DNA of 64,000 nucleotides from Streptomyces griseiscabiei (lineage in GTDB: Bacteria > Actinomycetota > Actinomycetes > Streptomycetales > Streptomycetaceae), in assembly GCF_020010925.1 (NCBI RefSeq), contig NZ_JAGJBZ010000001.1:1550001-1614000 (forward strand). The letters run 5' to 3'. The position numbers were made by a program, and so were the translations under genes. The notes under the pieces were generated by a model, which did not search any database, was not told where the DNA came from, and saw only the letters and a list, made by a program, of their open reading frames with translations. The stretch's first letter is position 1, and every line of letters starts with the position of its first letter. This document shows, one piece after another, positions 45,890 through 53,841 of the stretch.

Positions 45890-46396
45890 ATGGATGCGAA
45901 GGACGTTCTCATCGACGCGTTCGGCCGGATCAAGGAGGAGGTCCACGCCGTCGTGGACGGACTGTCCCCGGCGGAGCTCCACGCCCGTCCCGCGCCCGAC
46001 GCCAACTCGGTCGCCTGGCTGGTCTGGCATCTCACCCGGATCCAGGACGACCATGTGGCCGACGCCTCCGGGCGCGACCAGGTCTGGCTGTCCCAGGGCT
46101 GGGAGAAGCGCTTCGGGCTCGGTCTGCCGGCCCGGGACACGGGCTACGGGCACAGCCCGGAGCGGGTGGCGAAGGTCCGGGTGGACTCGGGCGACCTGCT
46201 CACCGGTTACTTCGACGCCGTGCACGAACGGACGCTGGAGTTCGTGCGCGGCCCGGGGGCCGACGACCTGGACCGGATCGTGGACGAGCGCTGGACGCCG
46301 GCCGTCACCCTCGGCGTACGCCTGGTCAGCGTCCTGGCCGACGATCTCCAGCATGTCGGCCAGGCCGCGTACGTACGGGGGTTGGCGCGGGACTAG
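45890..46396 (+). CDS. DinB-like / DUF664 four-helix protein
   Basis: A 168-residue protein of the DinB/YfiT superfamily, whose members act as metal-dependent thiol transferases or isomerases. [22 protein letters not shown] is the first helix. Metal-binding His residues are expected in [16 protein letters not shown] and in [16 protein letters not shown]; all three positions are filled. ATG 45890 is chosen because GGTGGACGT precedes it; an ATG at 45872 would add six residues. The substrate thiol in actinomycetes would be mycothiol, which is knowledge of the family rather than something seen here. It overlaps the convergent adenosine deaminase gene by four bases. Confidence 0.85.
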   Translation: MDAKDVLIDAFGRIKEEVHAVVDGLSPAELHARPAPDANSVAWLVWHLTRIQDDHVADASGRDQVWLSQGWEKRFGLGLPARDTGYGHSPERVAKVRVDSGDLLTGYFDAVHERTLEFVRGPGADDLDRIVDERWTPAVTLGVRLVSVLADDLQHVGQAAYVRGLARD

Positions 46397-47457
46397 GGCG
46401 TGTAGCCCGGCAGCACGACGTCCTCGATGAGGGCGTTGCGCTCGTCGAAGGGCAGGAAGGCGCTCTTGAGGGCGTTGACGGTGACCGTGCGCAGATCGTC
46501 GAGGGTCCAGCCGGCCTCCTCGACGAGCAGGGTCATCTCGCGGGTCATCGTGGTGCCCGAGACCAGACGGTTGTCGGTGTTGAGGGTGACACGGAAGCCC
46601 AGGTCCTTCAGCGCCGTGATCGGGTGCCGGGCGATGGAGGTCGCCGCGCCGGTCTGGAGGTTGGAGGTGGGGCACATCTCCAGGGCGATACGGCGGTCGC
46701 GGACCCAGGAGGCGAGCCGGCCGAGCTTGCCGTCGACGATGTCCTCGGTGATCCGGACGCCGTGGCCGATGCGCTGGGCGCCGCAGACCTGGAGGGCCTG
46801 GTGGATGCTGGGCAGCCCGTGGGCCTCGCCCGCGTGGATGGTGAAGGGCACGCTCTCCCGGCGCAGGTGCTCGAAGGCGGCCAGGTGGTCGGCGGGCGGG
46901 AAGCCGTCCTCGGCGCCCGCGATGTCGAAGCCGACGACACCGGCGTCCCGGAAGGCCACGGCCAGATCGGCGGCCTCGCGGACCCGGTCGAACATCCGCA
47001 TCCCGCACAGCAGCGTGCCGACGCGGACCGGGGTGCCCTGGGCCGCCGCCTTGGCCATGCCGGCGGCCAGGCCCTCCTGCACGGTCTCGACGACCTCGCT
47101 CATCGTGAGCCCGCCCCGGGTGTTCAGCTCCGGCGCGTAGCGCACCTCGCCGTAGACGACGCCGTCGGCGGCCAGGTCGAGCGCGTACTCCTCGGCGGCG
47201 CGCAGCAGGCCCTCGCGGGTCTGCAGCACGGCGAGGGTGTGCTCGAAGGTGGCTATGTAGCGCACCAGGTCACCGGAGTTGGCGGCCTCGTAGAACCAGG
47301 CCGCGAGGCCCTCCGGGGCGGTCTCCGGGAGGGTGTGGCCGACCTCCGCCGCCAGCTCCACCAGCGTGGCGGGGCGCAGACCGCCGTCGAGGTGGTCGTG
47401 CAGGACGGCCTTGGGCAGGCGGCGGATCACTTCGGCGTCTATGCGCGTAGCAGACAT
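46393..47457 (-). CDS. add: adenosine deaminase
   Basis: A 354-residue TIM-barrel enzyme that converts adenosine to inosine in purine salvage. Zinc ligands are His20 and His22 in HDHLDG, a third His in the HAGE motif (about 206) and an Asp in NTDNRLVSG (about 289). Catalytic Glu is in HAGEAHG and catalytic His in RIGHGVRI. Length and motif order match bacterial Add. ATG 47457 has CGAGGAACG upstream. Streptomyces often carries more than one copy. It is preceded by a VOC-family gene on the same strand, 55 bases upstream, which may share a transcript. Confidence 0.95.
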   Translation of the reverse strand: MSATRIDAEVIRRLPKAVLHDHLDGGLRPATLVELAAEVGHTLPETAPEGLAAWFYEAANSGDLVRYIATFEHTLAVLQTREGLLRAAEEYALDLAADGVVYGEVRYAPELNTRGGLTMSEVVETVQEGLAAGMAKAAAQGTPVRVGTLLCGMRMFDRVREAADLAVAFRDAGVVGFDIAGAEDGFPPADHLAAFEHLRRESVPFTIHAGEAHGLPSIHQALQVCGAQRIGHGVRITEDIVDGKLGRLASWVRDRRIALEMCPTSNLQTGAATSIARHPITALKDLGFRVTLNTDNRLVSGTTMTREMTLLVEEAGWTLDDLRTVTVNALKSAFLPFDERNALIEDVVLPGYTP

Positions 47458-47512
47458 GGCGTTCGTTCCTCGGCGAGTGGTGCGGTGGGGTGGGAAGAGG
47501 GGGCGGGCCGGA

Positions 47513-47908
47513 TCAGCCGGTGGCGGGCTGGAGGAGGTCCCAGCGGTTGCCGTACAGGTCCTCGAAGACGGCGACCGAGCCGTACGGCTCGTGGCGCGGC
47601 TCCTCCAGGAACCTGACGCCCGCGGCCCGCATCCGGGCGTGGTCGCGGGCGAAGTCGTCGGTGTGCAGGAAGAAGCCCACGCGTCCGCCGGTCTGGTCGC
47701 CGACGCGGGCGCGCTGTGCCTCGTTCCCGGCCCGTGCGAGCAGCAGTCCGCCGCCCTGTCCCCCGCCGCCCGGCTCGACGACGACCCAGCGGCCCCCGCC
47801 GGGCCTCGGTTCGTCCTCGGCGAGGGTGAAGCCGAGCGCCTCCGTGTAGAAGCGGATCGCCTCGTCGTAGTCGTCGACCACGAGGGTGACCAGCGCTATG
47901 TGTCTCAT
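47513..47908 (-). CDS. VOC-family (glyoxalase/bleomycin-resistance-like) protein
   Basis: A 131-residue protein with two beta-alpha-beta-beta-beta repeats. [27 protein letters not shown] is the first module, with a possible metal ligand His3. [22 protein letters not shown] and the closing [17 protein letters not shown] form the second, with the family's Glu in the last strand. Members are metal-dependent isomerases, dioxygenases or binding proteins, and the substrate cannot be told. ATG 47908 has CGAGAGGCCCC upstream; a longer in-frame version is less likely. Confidence 0.88.
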   Translation of the reverse strand: MRHIALVTLVVDDYDEAIRFYTEALGFTLAEDEPRPGGGRWVVVEPGGGGQGGGLLLARAGNEAQRARVGDQTGGRVGFFLHTDDFARDHARMRAAGVRFLEEPRHEPYGSVAVFEDLYGNRWDLLQPATG

Positions 47909-48003
47909 CGGGGCCTCTCGGGTCGCTCGGGGTTCCCGGGAGGTTATACGTAACACCTGCGGGACGGCAAATGGCGTCGCGTGGCGAGGTGCCGGACGTG
48001 GTT

Positions 48004-48030
48004 GAGGCCCCCGCGTTGGCGGGGGGCCTC
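48004..48030 (-). terminator. hairpin terminator
   Basis: GAGGCCCCCGC pairs with GCGGGGGGCCTC (one bulged G) across a four-base loop. It lies about 30 bases after the stop of the minus-strand gene at 48061-49239. Confidence 0.7.
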
Positions 48031-48060
48031 AGCCATGTCCGGGCGGGGCGGGGTCCGGGG

Positions 48061-49239
48061 TCACTCGCCGGGCGACGCCTTGCGCAGGGCGGCGATGCAG
48101 GTGCTCAGGGCCTGCTGGAGCTCCTCCAGGCGCTCCAGCATGTCGTCCTCGTAGATGGCGTCGAGGTCCACGGCGTCGTCGAGGGTCAGCTCCTCGAAGA
48201 CCTTCGTCGCCTTCTGGAGGCTGCTGTAGAACTTCGTCCGGCGCTCCTGGACCCGCAGCTCGGGGTCGGCCTGCACGGTCTGGACGACGAGTTCCTTGAC
48301 GGTGTCGTACGCCTCCGTCGCCCACTCGCCGGTGTCCTCGTCGGCGTCCAGCTCGTCGATCAGGGACAGGTGCCGCTCGGCCTCGGCGCGCAGTTCGGCG
48401 GTGGCGTCGATGACCTGGCCGGCCGGGGTCTTGACCTGGCCGTTCTCGACGATCTGCCGGACGTAGCCGATCCGGCTGGCCGCCTGGGTCTCGTTGGCGA
48501 CGGCCTTCTTCAGCTCGTCGGTGCGGGCGATGTCCCGGGCGAGCCCGGTCTGCAGGGAGGGGTCCTCCTTGAGGCGGTCGAGCAGGGCGGTGCGGGCCGC
48601 CTGGGCGGTGGAGGGGTCGGCGAGGATCGCGGCGCGCAGCGCGGTGGGGTTCTCGGCGACCTCCAGCGCCTTGGTCGGGCGGATGCCCTCGGCCTCGGCC
48701 GCCGCCGTGATCGCGGTGCCCCGCTCGGAGGTGGCGCCGGACCGGGAGCTGTAGTACGTCAGCCAGACGTCCGAGTCGGGGAGGTCGATCTCCGCGCCGG
48801 GGGCCAGCGCCTCGAAGTGCGGGACCATGCCGTCGTCGGCCGCCTTGTCCCAGGCCTTGTAGTAGCGCATGACCCGCTCCGGCGAGCACCCGGCGAGTTC
48901 GGCGAACCGCTTCGCGGACACCTTCGGCGTCTCGCCCGCCGTCTCCCCGCCGGGCCGTACGCTCCGCGCCACCTTCAGCGCGAAGGCCCAGCCGCCGGTG
49001 CGCGCGTACACCCCGAACTCCCGCGCGTCACGGGCGACTTGCTCGTCCACGGCATCGTCCACGGCGTCGTCCGGGGTGTCGTCGCGGGGCTCGTCCGCGG
49101 GGGTAGGCTCGGGGGACGCGCCCGGCTCGACCCAGACGCCCTCGTCCTGTGCCGGGATTCCTCCGGTGGACTCCGGTGCGGCGGGCGTCCCGTCGGCGGG
49201 CGGTACGGCCGATGCGGAGTGGGCGGTGGCTACGCTCAC
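48061..49239 (-). CDS. uncharacterised protein with an HTH-like segment (392 residues)
   Basis: The protein has an acidic, disordered N-terminus (residues 1-70, Pro/Asp/Glu-rich). A central segment resembles a helix-turn-helix (FAELAGCSPERVMRYYKAWDKAADDG). The C-terminal half is long and helical, including ELRAEAERHLSLIDELDADED and EELQQALSTCIAALRKA. GTG 49239 is chosen because GGGAGAGCACCC lies upstream; a longer in-frame version is possible. Similar proteins occur in many Streptomyces and I know no function for them. The HTH and coiled regions suggest a DNA-associated role, which is a guess. No neighbour suggests a pathway. Confidence 0.75.
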   Translation of the reverse strand: MSVATAHSASAVPPADGTPAAPESTGGIPAQDEGVWVEPGASPEPTPADEPRDDTPDDAVDDAVDEQVARDAREFGVYARTGGWAFALKVARSVRPGGETAGETPKVSAKRFAELAGCSPERVMRYYKAWDKAADDGMVPHFEALAPGAEIDLPDSDVWLTYYSSRSGATSERGTAITAAAEAEGIRPTKALEVAENPTALRAAILADPSTAQAARTALLDRLKEDPSLQTGLARDIARTDELKKAVANETQAASRIGYVRQIVENGQVKTPAGQVIDATAELRAEAERHLSLIDELDADEDTGEWATEAYDTVKELVVQTVQADPELRVQERRTKFYSSLQKATKVFEELTLDDAVDLDAIYEDDMLERLEELQQALSTCIAALRKASPGE

Positions 49240-49660
49240 GGGTGCTCTCCCGGGTGGTGACGAACGACTGGGGCAGAACCGGCAGCCTATATGAACCCGT
49301 TGATGTCGCTTTGACCTGGCGGGCACGGGCCACGCGGCCGACGCCGGTTCCGTTTCCGTGCGCGGACCACCGGGGCGTGGGGTGCGGCGGTGACAACTGG
49401 TCAGACACTCGGGCCGCTTCTGTCCATCCGGCGGTCACTGTGTCCCCACGCGCCCCTCGTGCCCCATGAGCCGTCGACGCTTCGGACAGTCGGGGGCCGG
49501 TGGTGACAGGGCGACCCGTGCGTTCCGGGAGCATGTGCGGGGCGGCTCGGGGGACGGACGACAGAGAATCGGCCACAGCGTGGCCGCGCCCGGCGGGCCG
49601 GCCCGGTCTGCCCGGAACGGCACTGTCGGCACGGATGCGCCCCTCGGAAGGATCGCGGCC
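49240..49660. other. 421-bp divergent intergenic region
   Basis: This region separates the HTH-like gene and a secreted-protein gene. An open frame on the plus strand (from 49466) runs into the secreted protein in frame, but the signal peptide starting at 49661 shows that it is not part of it. An AT-rich patch CCTATATGAACC (49287-49298) may be a promoter element for the minus-strand gene. No repeats or RNA gene were seen. Confidence 0.5.
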
Positions 49661-50056
49661 ATGCATACATCTCGCAGAGTCGCGACCCTGGGTCTGGCTT
49701 CGGCCGCCCTCGTCACCGCCGCGATCGCCACGGCGCCCGGCGCCGCCGCGGACAGCTACAACGGGTGTGTCTACCCCCGTGTGTGCTTCTATCCCACCAT
49801 CACCCAGTGGAACAACGGCGCGCCCACGGCCGCCTACCAGGACGTCACCACCAGCTACCAGAACCTCGGGCCCAACAGCCGAGGCGCCGACCGCGTCCAC
49901 AACACGCGCAACGACGACCGGGTCTACCTCCGGTACACCTACAACCCGACCGGCGCGACAGGGGCGTTGTGTGTCAACCCCAACGTCACCGCGGTCTTCG
50001 ACGCGAACTTCACGGTGACCGGCATCATGATCCAGAGCGCGCCCAGCTGTCCGTAG
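49661..50056 (+). CDS. small secreted protein, possibly peptidase-inhibitor I36-like
   Basis: A 131-residue secreted protein. The signal peptide MHTSRRVATLGLASAALVTAAIATAPGAAA is cleaved near ADSYNG. The mature 100-residue domain has four Cys (GCVYPRVCFYP, ALCVN, APSCP) that can form two disulfides, and beta-rich motifs such as VYLRYTYNPTG. The spacing of the first two Cys recalls Streptomyces secreted proteins annotated as peptidase inhibitor family I36, but the match is not strong enough to be sure. ATG 49661 has CGGAAGGATC upstream. A hairpin terminator follows. Confidence 0.75.
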   Translation: MHTSRRVATLGLASAALVTAAIATAPGAAADSYNGCVYPRVCFYPTITQWNNGAPTAAYQDVTTSYQNLGPNSRGADRVHNTRNDDRVYLRYTYNPTGATGALCVNPNVTAVFDANFTVTGIMIQSAPSCP

Positions 50057-50095
50057 CACAGCGAGGCAGCCGTCACGCCGGGAGTCCGGCCAGGG

Positions 50096-50127
50096 AGCCC
50101 CGGGCGCGTCAGATCGCGTCCGGGGCT
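50096..50127. terminator. bidirectional hairpin terminator
   Basis: AGCCCCGGGCGCG pairs with CGCGTCCGGGGCT over 13 bases (one G-T pair) with a six-base loop. It lies between the convergent secreted-protein and chitinase genes. Confidence 0.75.
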
Positions 50128-50163
50128 TCCGCGCGGCTCGCCGCGGGGCCGCCGCGCCGGGCG

Positions 50164-51051
50164 TCAGCAGTAGAGGTTGCCGCCCGCCGAGGTGCCGAGG
50201 ATCTGGACGAACCGCTGGTACGCGCTCACCCGGCTCTGCACCTGGGCCGGGTTCTTGCCGTCGCACTCCAGCGAGCCGTTGATGCTGCGGATCGTGTGCC
50301 CGAAGCCGGCGCTGTTGACCATCGCGTTGTGGCCGGTCATGGTGCCCGGGCCCTTCTGGGTGTTCCAGTACCACAGGGCGGTCTTCCAGGCGACGGCCGC
50401 GTCGTTCTGCACCAGCCAGGGGTTGCCCAGCAGGTTCAGCCCGAGCGCGTCACCGGCCGCCTTGTAGTTGAAGTTCCAGCTGAGCTGGATGGGGCCGCGC
50501 CCGTAGTAGGCCGCCTGTCCGGCCGGGCAGCCGTACGACTGGCTCCAGTCGCAGTAGGTGGGGTAGTTGGCGGTGTTCTGCTCGACGATGTGGACGAGCC
50601 CGCCGGTCTCGTGGTTGACGTTGGCGAGGAAGGCGGCGGCCTCCTGCTTCTTGACCGTGTCGCTGCCGGTGTTCGCGAACGCCGGGTAGGCGCTCATGGC
50701 CGCCCGCAGCCCGCTGTACGAGTAGAACGAGTTCCGGTTCGGGAACATCTGGTTGAACTGCGCCTCGCTCACCACGAACCCGGAGGGGTTGGTGGGACCG
50801 TTCTCGCAGGCGTACGGCTCCCAGTACCAGGTGCTGATGGTGGGGTCGTAGCCCGGGTTGTCGTGCTCGGCTCTGTACGCCTTGCCGTCGGTGTAGCGGA
50901 CGATGTTGCCGGTCACGTAGGACCGGCCCGCCACCCAGCTCGGATAGCTCGAACAGGGGGCGGCGAACGCGCTCGGGGCAGGGAGCAGCAGAGGGGTGGA
51001 ACCGCCGATGACCAGCGCGGTCAGTACGGCGGCGATACGGCGCCTCGACAC
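50164..51051 (-). CDS. secreted GH19 chitinase with chitin-binding domain
   Basis: A 295-residue secreted enzyme that cuts beta-1,4 bonds in chitin by the inverting GH19 mechanism. The signal peptide VSRRRIAAVLTALVIGGSTPLLLPAPSAFA is followed by a CBM5/12-like domain (PSWVAGRSYVTGNIVRYTDGKAYRAEHDNPGYDP, with exposed aromatics). The GH19 domain begins at VVSEAQFNQMFPNRNSFYSY. The catalytic Glu lies in NVNHETGGL, the second acidic residue in HIVEQN, and YYGRGPIQLSWNFNY is the substrate loop. GTG 51051 is chosen because GAGGAG lies eight bases upstream and a signal peptide follows. Direct repeats at 51203-51235 resemble the regulatory repeats of other Streptomyces chitinase promoters. Confidence 0.95.
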   Translation of the reverse strand: MSRRRIAAVLTALVIGGSTPLLLPAPSAFAAPCSSYPSWVAGRSYVTGNIVRYTDGKAYRAEHDNPGYDPTISTWYWEPYACENGPTNPSGFVVSEAQFNQMFPNRNSFYSYSGLRAAMSAYPAFANTGSDTVKKQEAAAFLANVNHETGGLVHIVEQNTANYPTYCDWSQSYGCPAGQAAYYGRGPIQLSWNFNYKAAGDALGLNLLGNPWLVQNDAAVAWKTALWYWNTQKGPGTMTGHNAMVNSAGFGHTIRSINGSLECDGKNPAQVQSRVSAYQRFVQILGTSAGGNLYC

Positions 51052-51202
51052 GGGACCAACTCCTCGGTGGAGCACGGCCGCACCCGGGCAAGGGGGCCCG
51101 TGGGGCATGGCTGGAACCGAACCTCGCGCGCACGAGCCGGCGGTGCCGGCCACGGCGTGGGGGCGGCCGTGGTGGGGGGTGGGGCGCCCACTCAACCGCG
51201 TT

Positions 51203-51235
51203 GGTCTGTACCAGTCAAGGGTGTAGACCAGTCAA
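51203..51235 (-). promoter_or_regulatory. paired direct repeats in the chitinase promoter region
   Basis: GGTCTGTACCAGTCAA (51203-51218) and GGTGTAGACCAGTCAA (51220-51235) match at 13 of 16 bases with a 17-base period. Read on the chitinase strand both contain TTGACTGGT, which can also be the -35 element. Pairs of 12-bp direct repeats overlapping the promoter are known for Streptomyces chitinase genes (from literature memory), where they mediate chitin induction and glucose repression. Confidence 0.65.
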
Positions 51236-51271
51236 CTCGTATGACGCCAGGTCAGGCCGGTGCGGTGACGG

Positions 51272-52042
51272 TCAGGGGCTGGGCGCCGAGGCCGTCACAG
51301 GCCGGCCTTCGGGGCAGCCGAGCCAGTAGCCGAAGCCGCGCCGGGTGTGGATCAGCGCGGGTTCCTCCTGGTCGGTCTTGCGCCGGAGCCGGGCCACCAG
51401 CTTCTCGATCGCGCCATGGGCGCGGTACTCGCCCCAGACGTGCCGGCTGATCTGCTCCTTGGACAGCACCCGCTCCGCGTTCGCCAGCAGCTGGCACAGC
51501 AACCGGTACTCGGCGGGCGTGAGGCCAAGCGGCCGGGAACCCCTGCGCGCCTCGCACGCGGCGTCGTCCAGGACCAGATCGCCGTAGCAGGGCATCCCCT
51601 CGGGCCGTTCGGGACCACCCCGGCCGCGCAGCAACGCCCTTGCCCGGTCGAGGACTTCGGCGATGCGTACGGGCTTGACGACATAGTCCTCGACGCCGGG
51701 GCGCAGGCCCGGGACCAGGTCGTGGAGGGAGTCGCAGGAGGTCAGGAAGAGCAGCGGGGGCCGGTCCGCGGGGGTGCCGTGGCGGCTGCGCAGGAAGCGT
51801 TCCAGGTTCGGCAGCGCGGCGTCCCAGATGATCAGGTCGCAGCCGGCCCGGGCGATCCGGGCCGTCCCGTCGGCGGCGGTGACGGCGGTGGTGGCGGTGG
51901 CGGCCGAGGTGACCCGGTATCCGGCCAGCTCCAGGGTGGTGGTGAGGAGTTCGGTGACGCCGGGGTCGTCCACGACGACCAGGACGTGCTGTGCCTCGTC
52001 GCCACGCGGCGGCGACGGTGTCCCGGTGAGCAGGGTGCGCAT
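51272..52042 (-). CDS. OmpR-type response regulator, orphan
   Basis: A 256-residue protein. The receiver (about 18-130) has VLVVVDDPGV with the acidic pair, phospho-acceptor Asp in CDLIIWDAALPN, Thr/Ser in LFLTSCD and Lys in DYVVKPVR. The C-terminal winged helix (about 155-245) has LGLTPAEYRLLCQLLANAERVLSKEQISRHVWG and HTRRGFGYWL. Domain order and length are of the OmpR/PhoB family. ATG 52042 lies close to an upstream MarR gene. No histidine kinase gene is adjacent, so it is an orphan regulator. Some receiver positions are unusual (DAALP), so phosphorylation is not certain. Confidence 0.9.
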   Translation of the reverse strand: MRTLLTGTPSPPRGDEAQHVLVVVDDPGVTELLTTTLELAGYRVTSAATATTAVTAADGTARIARAGCDLIIWDAALPNLERFLRSRHGTPADRPPLLFLTSCDSLHDLVPGLRPGVEDYVVKPVRIAEVLDRARALLRGRGGPERPEGMPCYGDLVLDDAACEARRGSRPLGLTPAEYRLLCQLLANAERVLSKEQISRHVWGEYRAHGAIEKLVARLRRKTDQEEPALIHTRRGFGYWLGCPEGRPVTASAPSP

Positions 52043-52091
52043 GACAAGACCGTTCGGGTAGGGCTCGCGTGGGGGGATCGCGCCGGCGCCG

Positions 52092-52628
52092 TCAGCCGAC
52101 GGGCGGGTGGGGGCCGGGCCGGGAGTCGACGGCCGCCTCGGAGTGTTCGACGAAGTCGTCGGCCAACCGGCCGAAGAGATCGGCGAGTCGACGCCGGTCC
52201 TCGGTCGACCAGTCGCCCAGCACCGCCTCGATGCCCCGGCGGCCGGCCTCCCTGACGCGCTCGAACGCGGCGAGCCCGGCCTCGGTGATCTGGACACGCT
52301 GCGCCCGGCGGTCGTCCGGGTCCGGGACGCGGACCACATAGCCGTCGCCCTCCAACTGCCGTAGCTGCCGGGTGACATGGGAGGCCTCGACGGACAGCCG
52401 GACCGCGAGCACCCCCGGACGCAGCGGCTCACTCTCGGCGATGTGCCGCAGGATCGACACGGAGGCGCGGTCCAGGGACAGGCCGCTGTCGGACATCAGC
52501 CGCTCGTGCCTGCGGGACCGGCCGGCCAGATACGCGAGGCGGGTGAGAAGCCGCTCGATCTCGGCCACGTCCGTGAGGCAGGCCGCTTCGGCGGGGAAGG
52601 CCGCTTCGGTGGGGCGCGGTAGGGGCAT
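52092..52628 (-). CDS. MarR-family transcriptional regulator
   Basis: A 178-residue regulator. The wHTH (about 50-110) has [44 protein letters not shown] and the wing [14 protein letters not shown]- and C-terminal helices form the dimer core. ATG 52628 begins after the run-in [16 protein letters not shown] good palindrome at 52649-52665, 20 bases upstream, is a likely self-regulatory operator. The divergent space to the right is empty for about 100 bases and then holds a SnoaL-like gene on the same strand, so this gene may follow it. The ligand is unknown. Confidence 0.9.
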   Translation of the reverse strand: MPLPRPTEAAFPAEAACLTDVAEIERLLTRLAYLAGRSRRHERLMSDSGLSLDRASVSILRHIAESEPLRPGVLAVRLSVEASHVTRQLRQLEGDGYVVRVPDPDDRRAQRVQITEAGLAAFERVREAGRRGIEAVLGDWSTEDRRRLADLFGRLADDFVEHSEAAVDSRPGPHPPVG

Positions 52629-52648
52629 ACGGCCACCGTAGCAGTAAT

Positions 52649-52665
52649 TTGCCTAAGTCAAGCAA
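52649..52665. promoter_or_regulatory. MarR-type operator upstream of the MarR gene
   Basis: TTGCCTAAGTCAAGCAA is an interrupted palindrome with TTGC/GCAA ends, a typical MarR operator shape. It lies 21 bases upstream of the MarR ATG, where it would mediate autoregulation. Confidence 0.65.
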
Positions 52666-52757
52666 TGCCATGGAGGCCGGGGCCGACGTCCGTACGCCGG
52701 CGCCCCGGACAGCACCTTGCCGTCCGGGGCACCGGCGCACGGGCGTCGGCCCCGGCC

Positions 52758-53639
52758 TCAGCCCAGCTTCAGCTGGTCCGTGCCGTGCCCGATGTGCGCG
52801 ACGACCAGTCCGGCGCCGGACACCTCCGCGTACTCGGCGGTGTGGTGGCGGAGGACGGCGCCCGCATCCGGCCCCCGGCGGGCCTCGACCGTCCAGCGCA
52901 GCTCGTGGAAGAAGAACCAGTCGTCGAAGTGCCGCTGGACGACCTCGATCTCCCGGACCTCGTAGTGGGCGTAGAACTCCTGGAGGTGGGACCGAAGTTC
53001 GTCCCTGCTGTGCAGTTCGACCAGGGTGCCGGCGCCCGCCGCGTAGTCCCGGACGCCCGTCTGGATCTCGGGGTGGGCCCGCTCGACGACGGCCTCCACA
53101 TCGCCCTCGCGGTAGGCGTCGAGGAGCGCCTCGTGCACCCCCGCCACGGCGAACCGGCCGGCCAGCGCCCCGTCGGCCGGGTCGCCCGGCAGCGACTCCC
53201 GCTGCGTACGGCCCCAGAACAGCTCACCGGTGATGCCCTCGGAGCCCATCGTCGGGAACAGCACGACGATGGGCCGCTCGCTCTCGGCGCCGGTCTTCTT
53301 GTCACGCCCCCGGCCCGAGCCGCTGACGAAGGTGTACCAGGAGGTGTTGATCTCCGTCACCGGCCGGATGCCGACCACGGCGGCGAACCGGTGCATGGTG
53401 CGGTAGCTGCTCTCGATGGCCTCGTACGTGTCGACGATCCGCTGGGTCGGGATCTCCCTGCCCTCTTCGAGGGTGGGCACGACGGTGTACGCGTAAGGCC
53501 CGCTCGGCGCCAGCGTCGCGAGGATGTCCTCGACGACATCGGCGTACTCGGCCCTGACGTGCCTCCAGGCGACCGCCGAGGTCTGCACCTGGAGATCCGA
53601 TGTGACGAGGAGTTCCTCGACCTCGGCCCGGTCCTTCAT
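52758..53639 (-). CDS. tandem SnoaL/NTF2-like protein
   Basis: A 293-residue protein. The C-terminal half (about 150-290) reads as an NTF2/SnoaL-like domain: AGVHEALLDAYREGDVEAVVERAHPEIQ, LVELHSRDELRSHLQEFYAHYEV and FFFHELRWTVEARRG. The N-terminal half (about 1-145) has VTSDLQVQTSAVAWRHVRAEYADVVEDIL and VTEINTSWYTFVSGSGRG. It may be a second, diverged unit, or a different domain. Such proteins bind small hydrophobic ligands or act as cyclases or isomerases. ATG 53639 has AAGGAGAAGGACC upstream. No pathway is suggested by the neighbours, except that a putative acyl-CoA dehydrogenase is divergent. Confidence 0.75.
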   Translation of the reverse strand: MKDRAEVEELLVTSDLQVQTSAVAWRHVRAEYADVVEDILATLAPSGPYAYTVVPTLEEGREIPTQRIVDTYEAIESSYRTMHRFAAVVGIRPVTEINTSWYTFVSGSGRGRDKKTGAESERPIVVLFPTMGSEGITGELFWGRTQRESLPGDPADGALAGRFAVAGVHEALLDAYREGDVEAVVERAHPEIQTGVRDYAAGAGTLVELHSRDELRSHLQEFYAHYEVREIEVVQRHFDDWFFFHELRWTVEARRGPDAGAVLRHHTAEYAEVSGAGLVVAHIGHGTDQLKLG

Positions 53640-53781
53640 GGTCCTTCTCCTTACGGGGCCGAGCGGCCCCGGTGGGGGGTGGAGCGCTCACATGCAAGCG
53701 CAGTCGCCTGACCGGTTGCGGCCGCCGACCTGACAGCGGGCCGACGTGGTACAGCTCACATCCACCCCTGTGTGGAGAAGG

Positions 53782-53813
53782 TGTGATCTTCCGGCCCGAA
53801 AGATGTGATCTTC
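53782..53813 (+). repeat. direct repeat TGTGATCTTC, two copies 22 bases apart
   Basis: TGTGATCTTC occurs at 53782-53791 and 53804-53813, each followed by CGG/GGG-rich bases. The period is 22 bases, two helical turns, so a regulator could bind both copies on one side. The second copy ends 28 bases before the acyl-CoA dehydrogenase-like start codon. Confidence 0.6.
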
Positions 53814-53841
53814 GGGGCCGGGGACGGGGAGAATCACCCCC

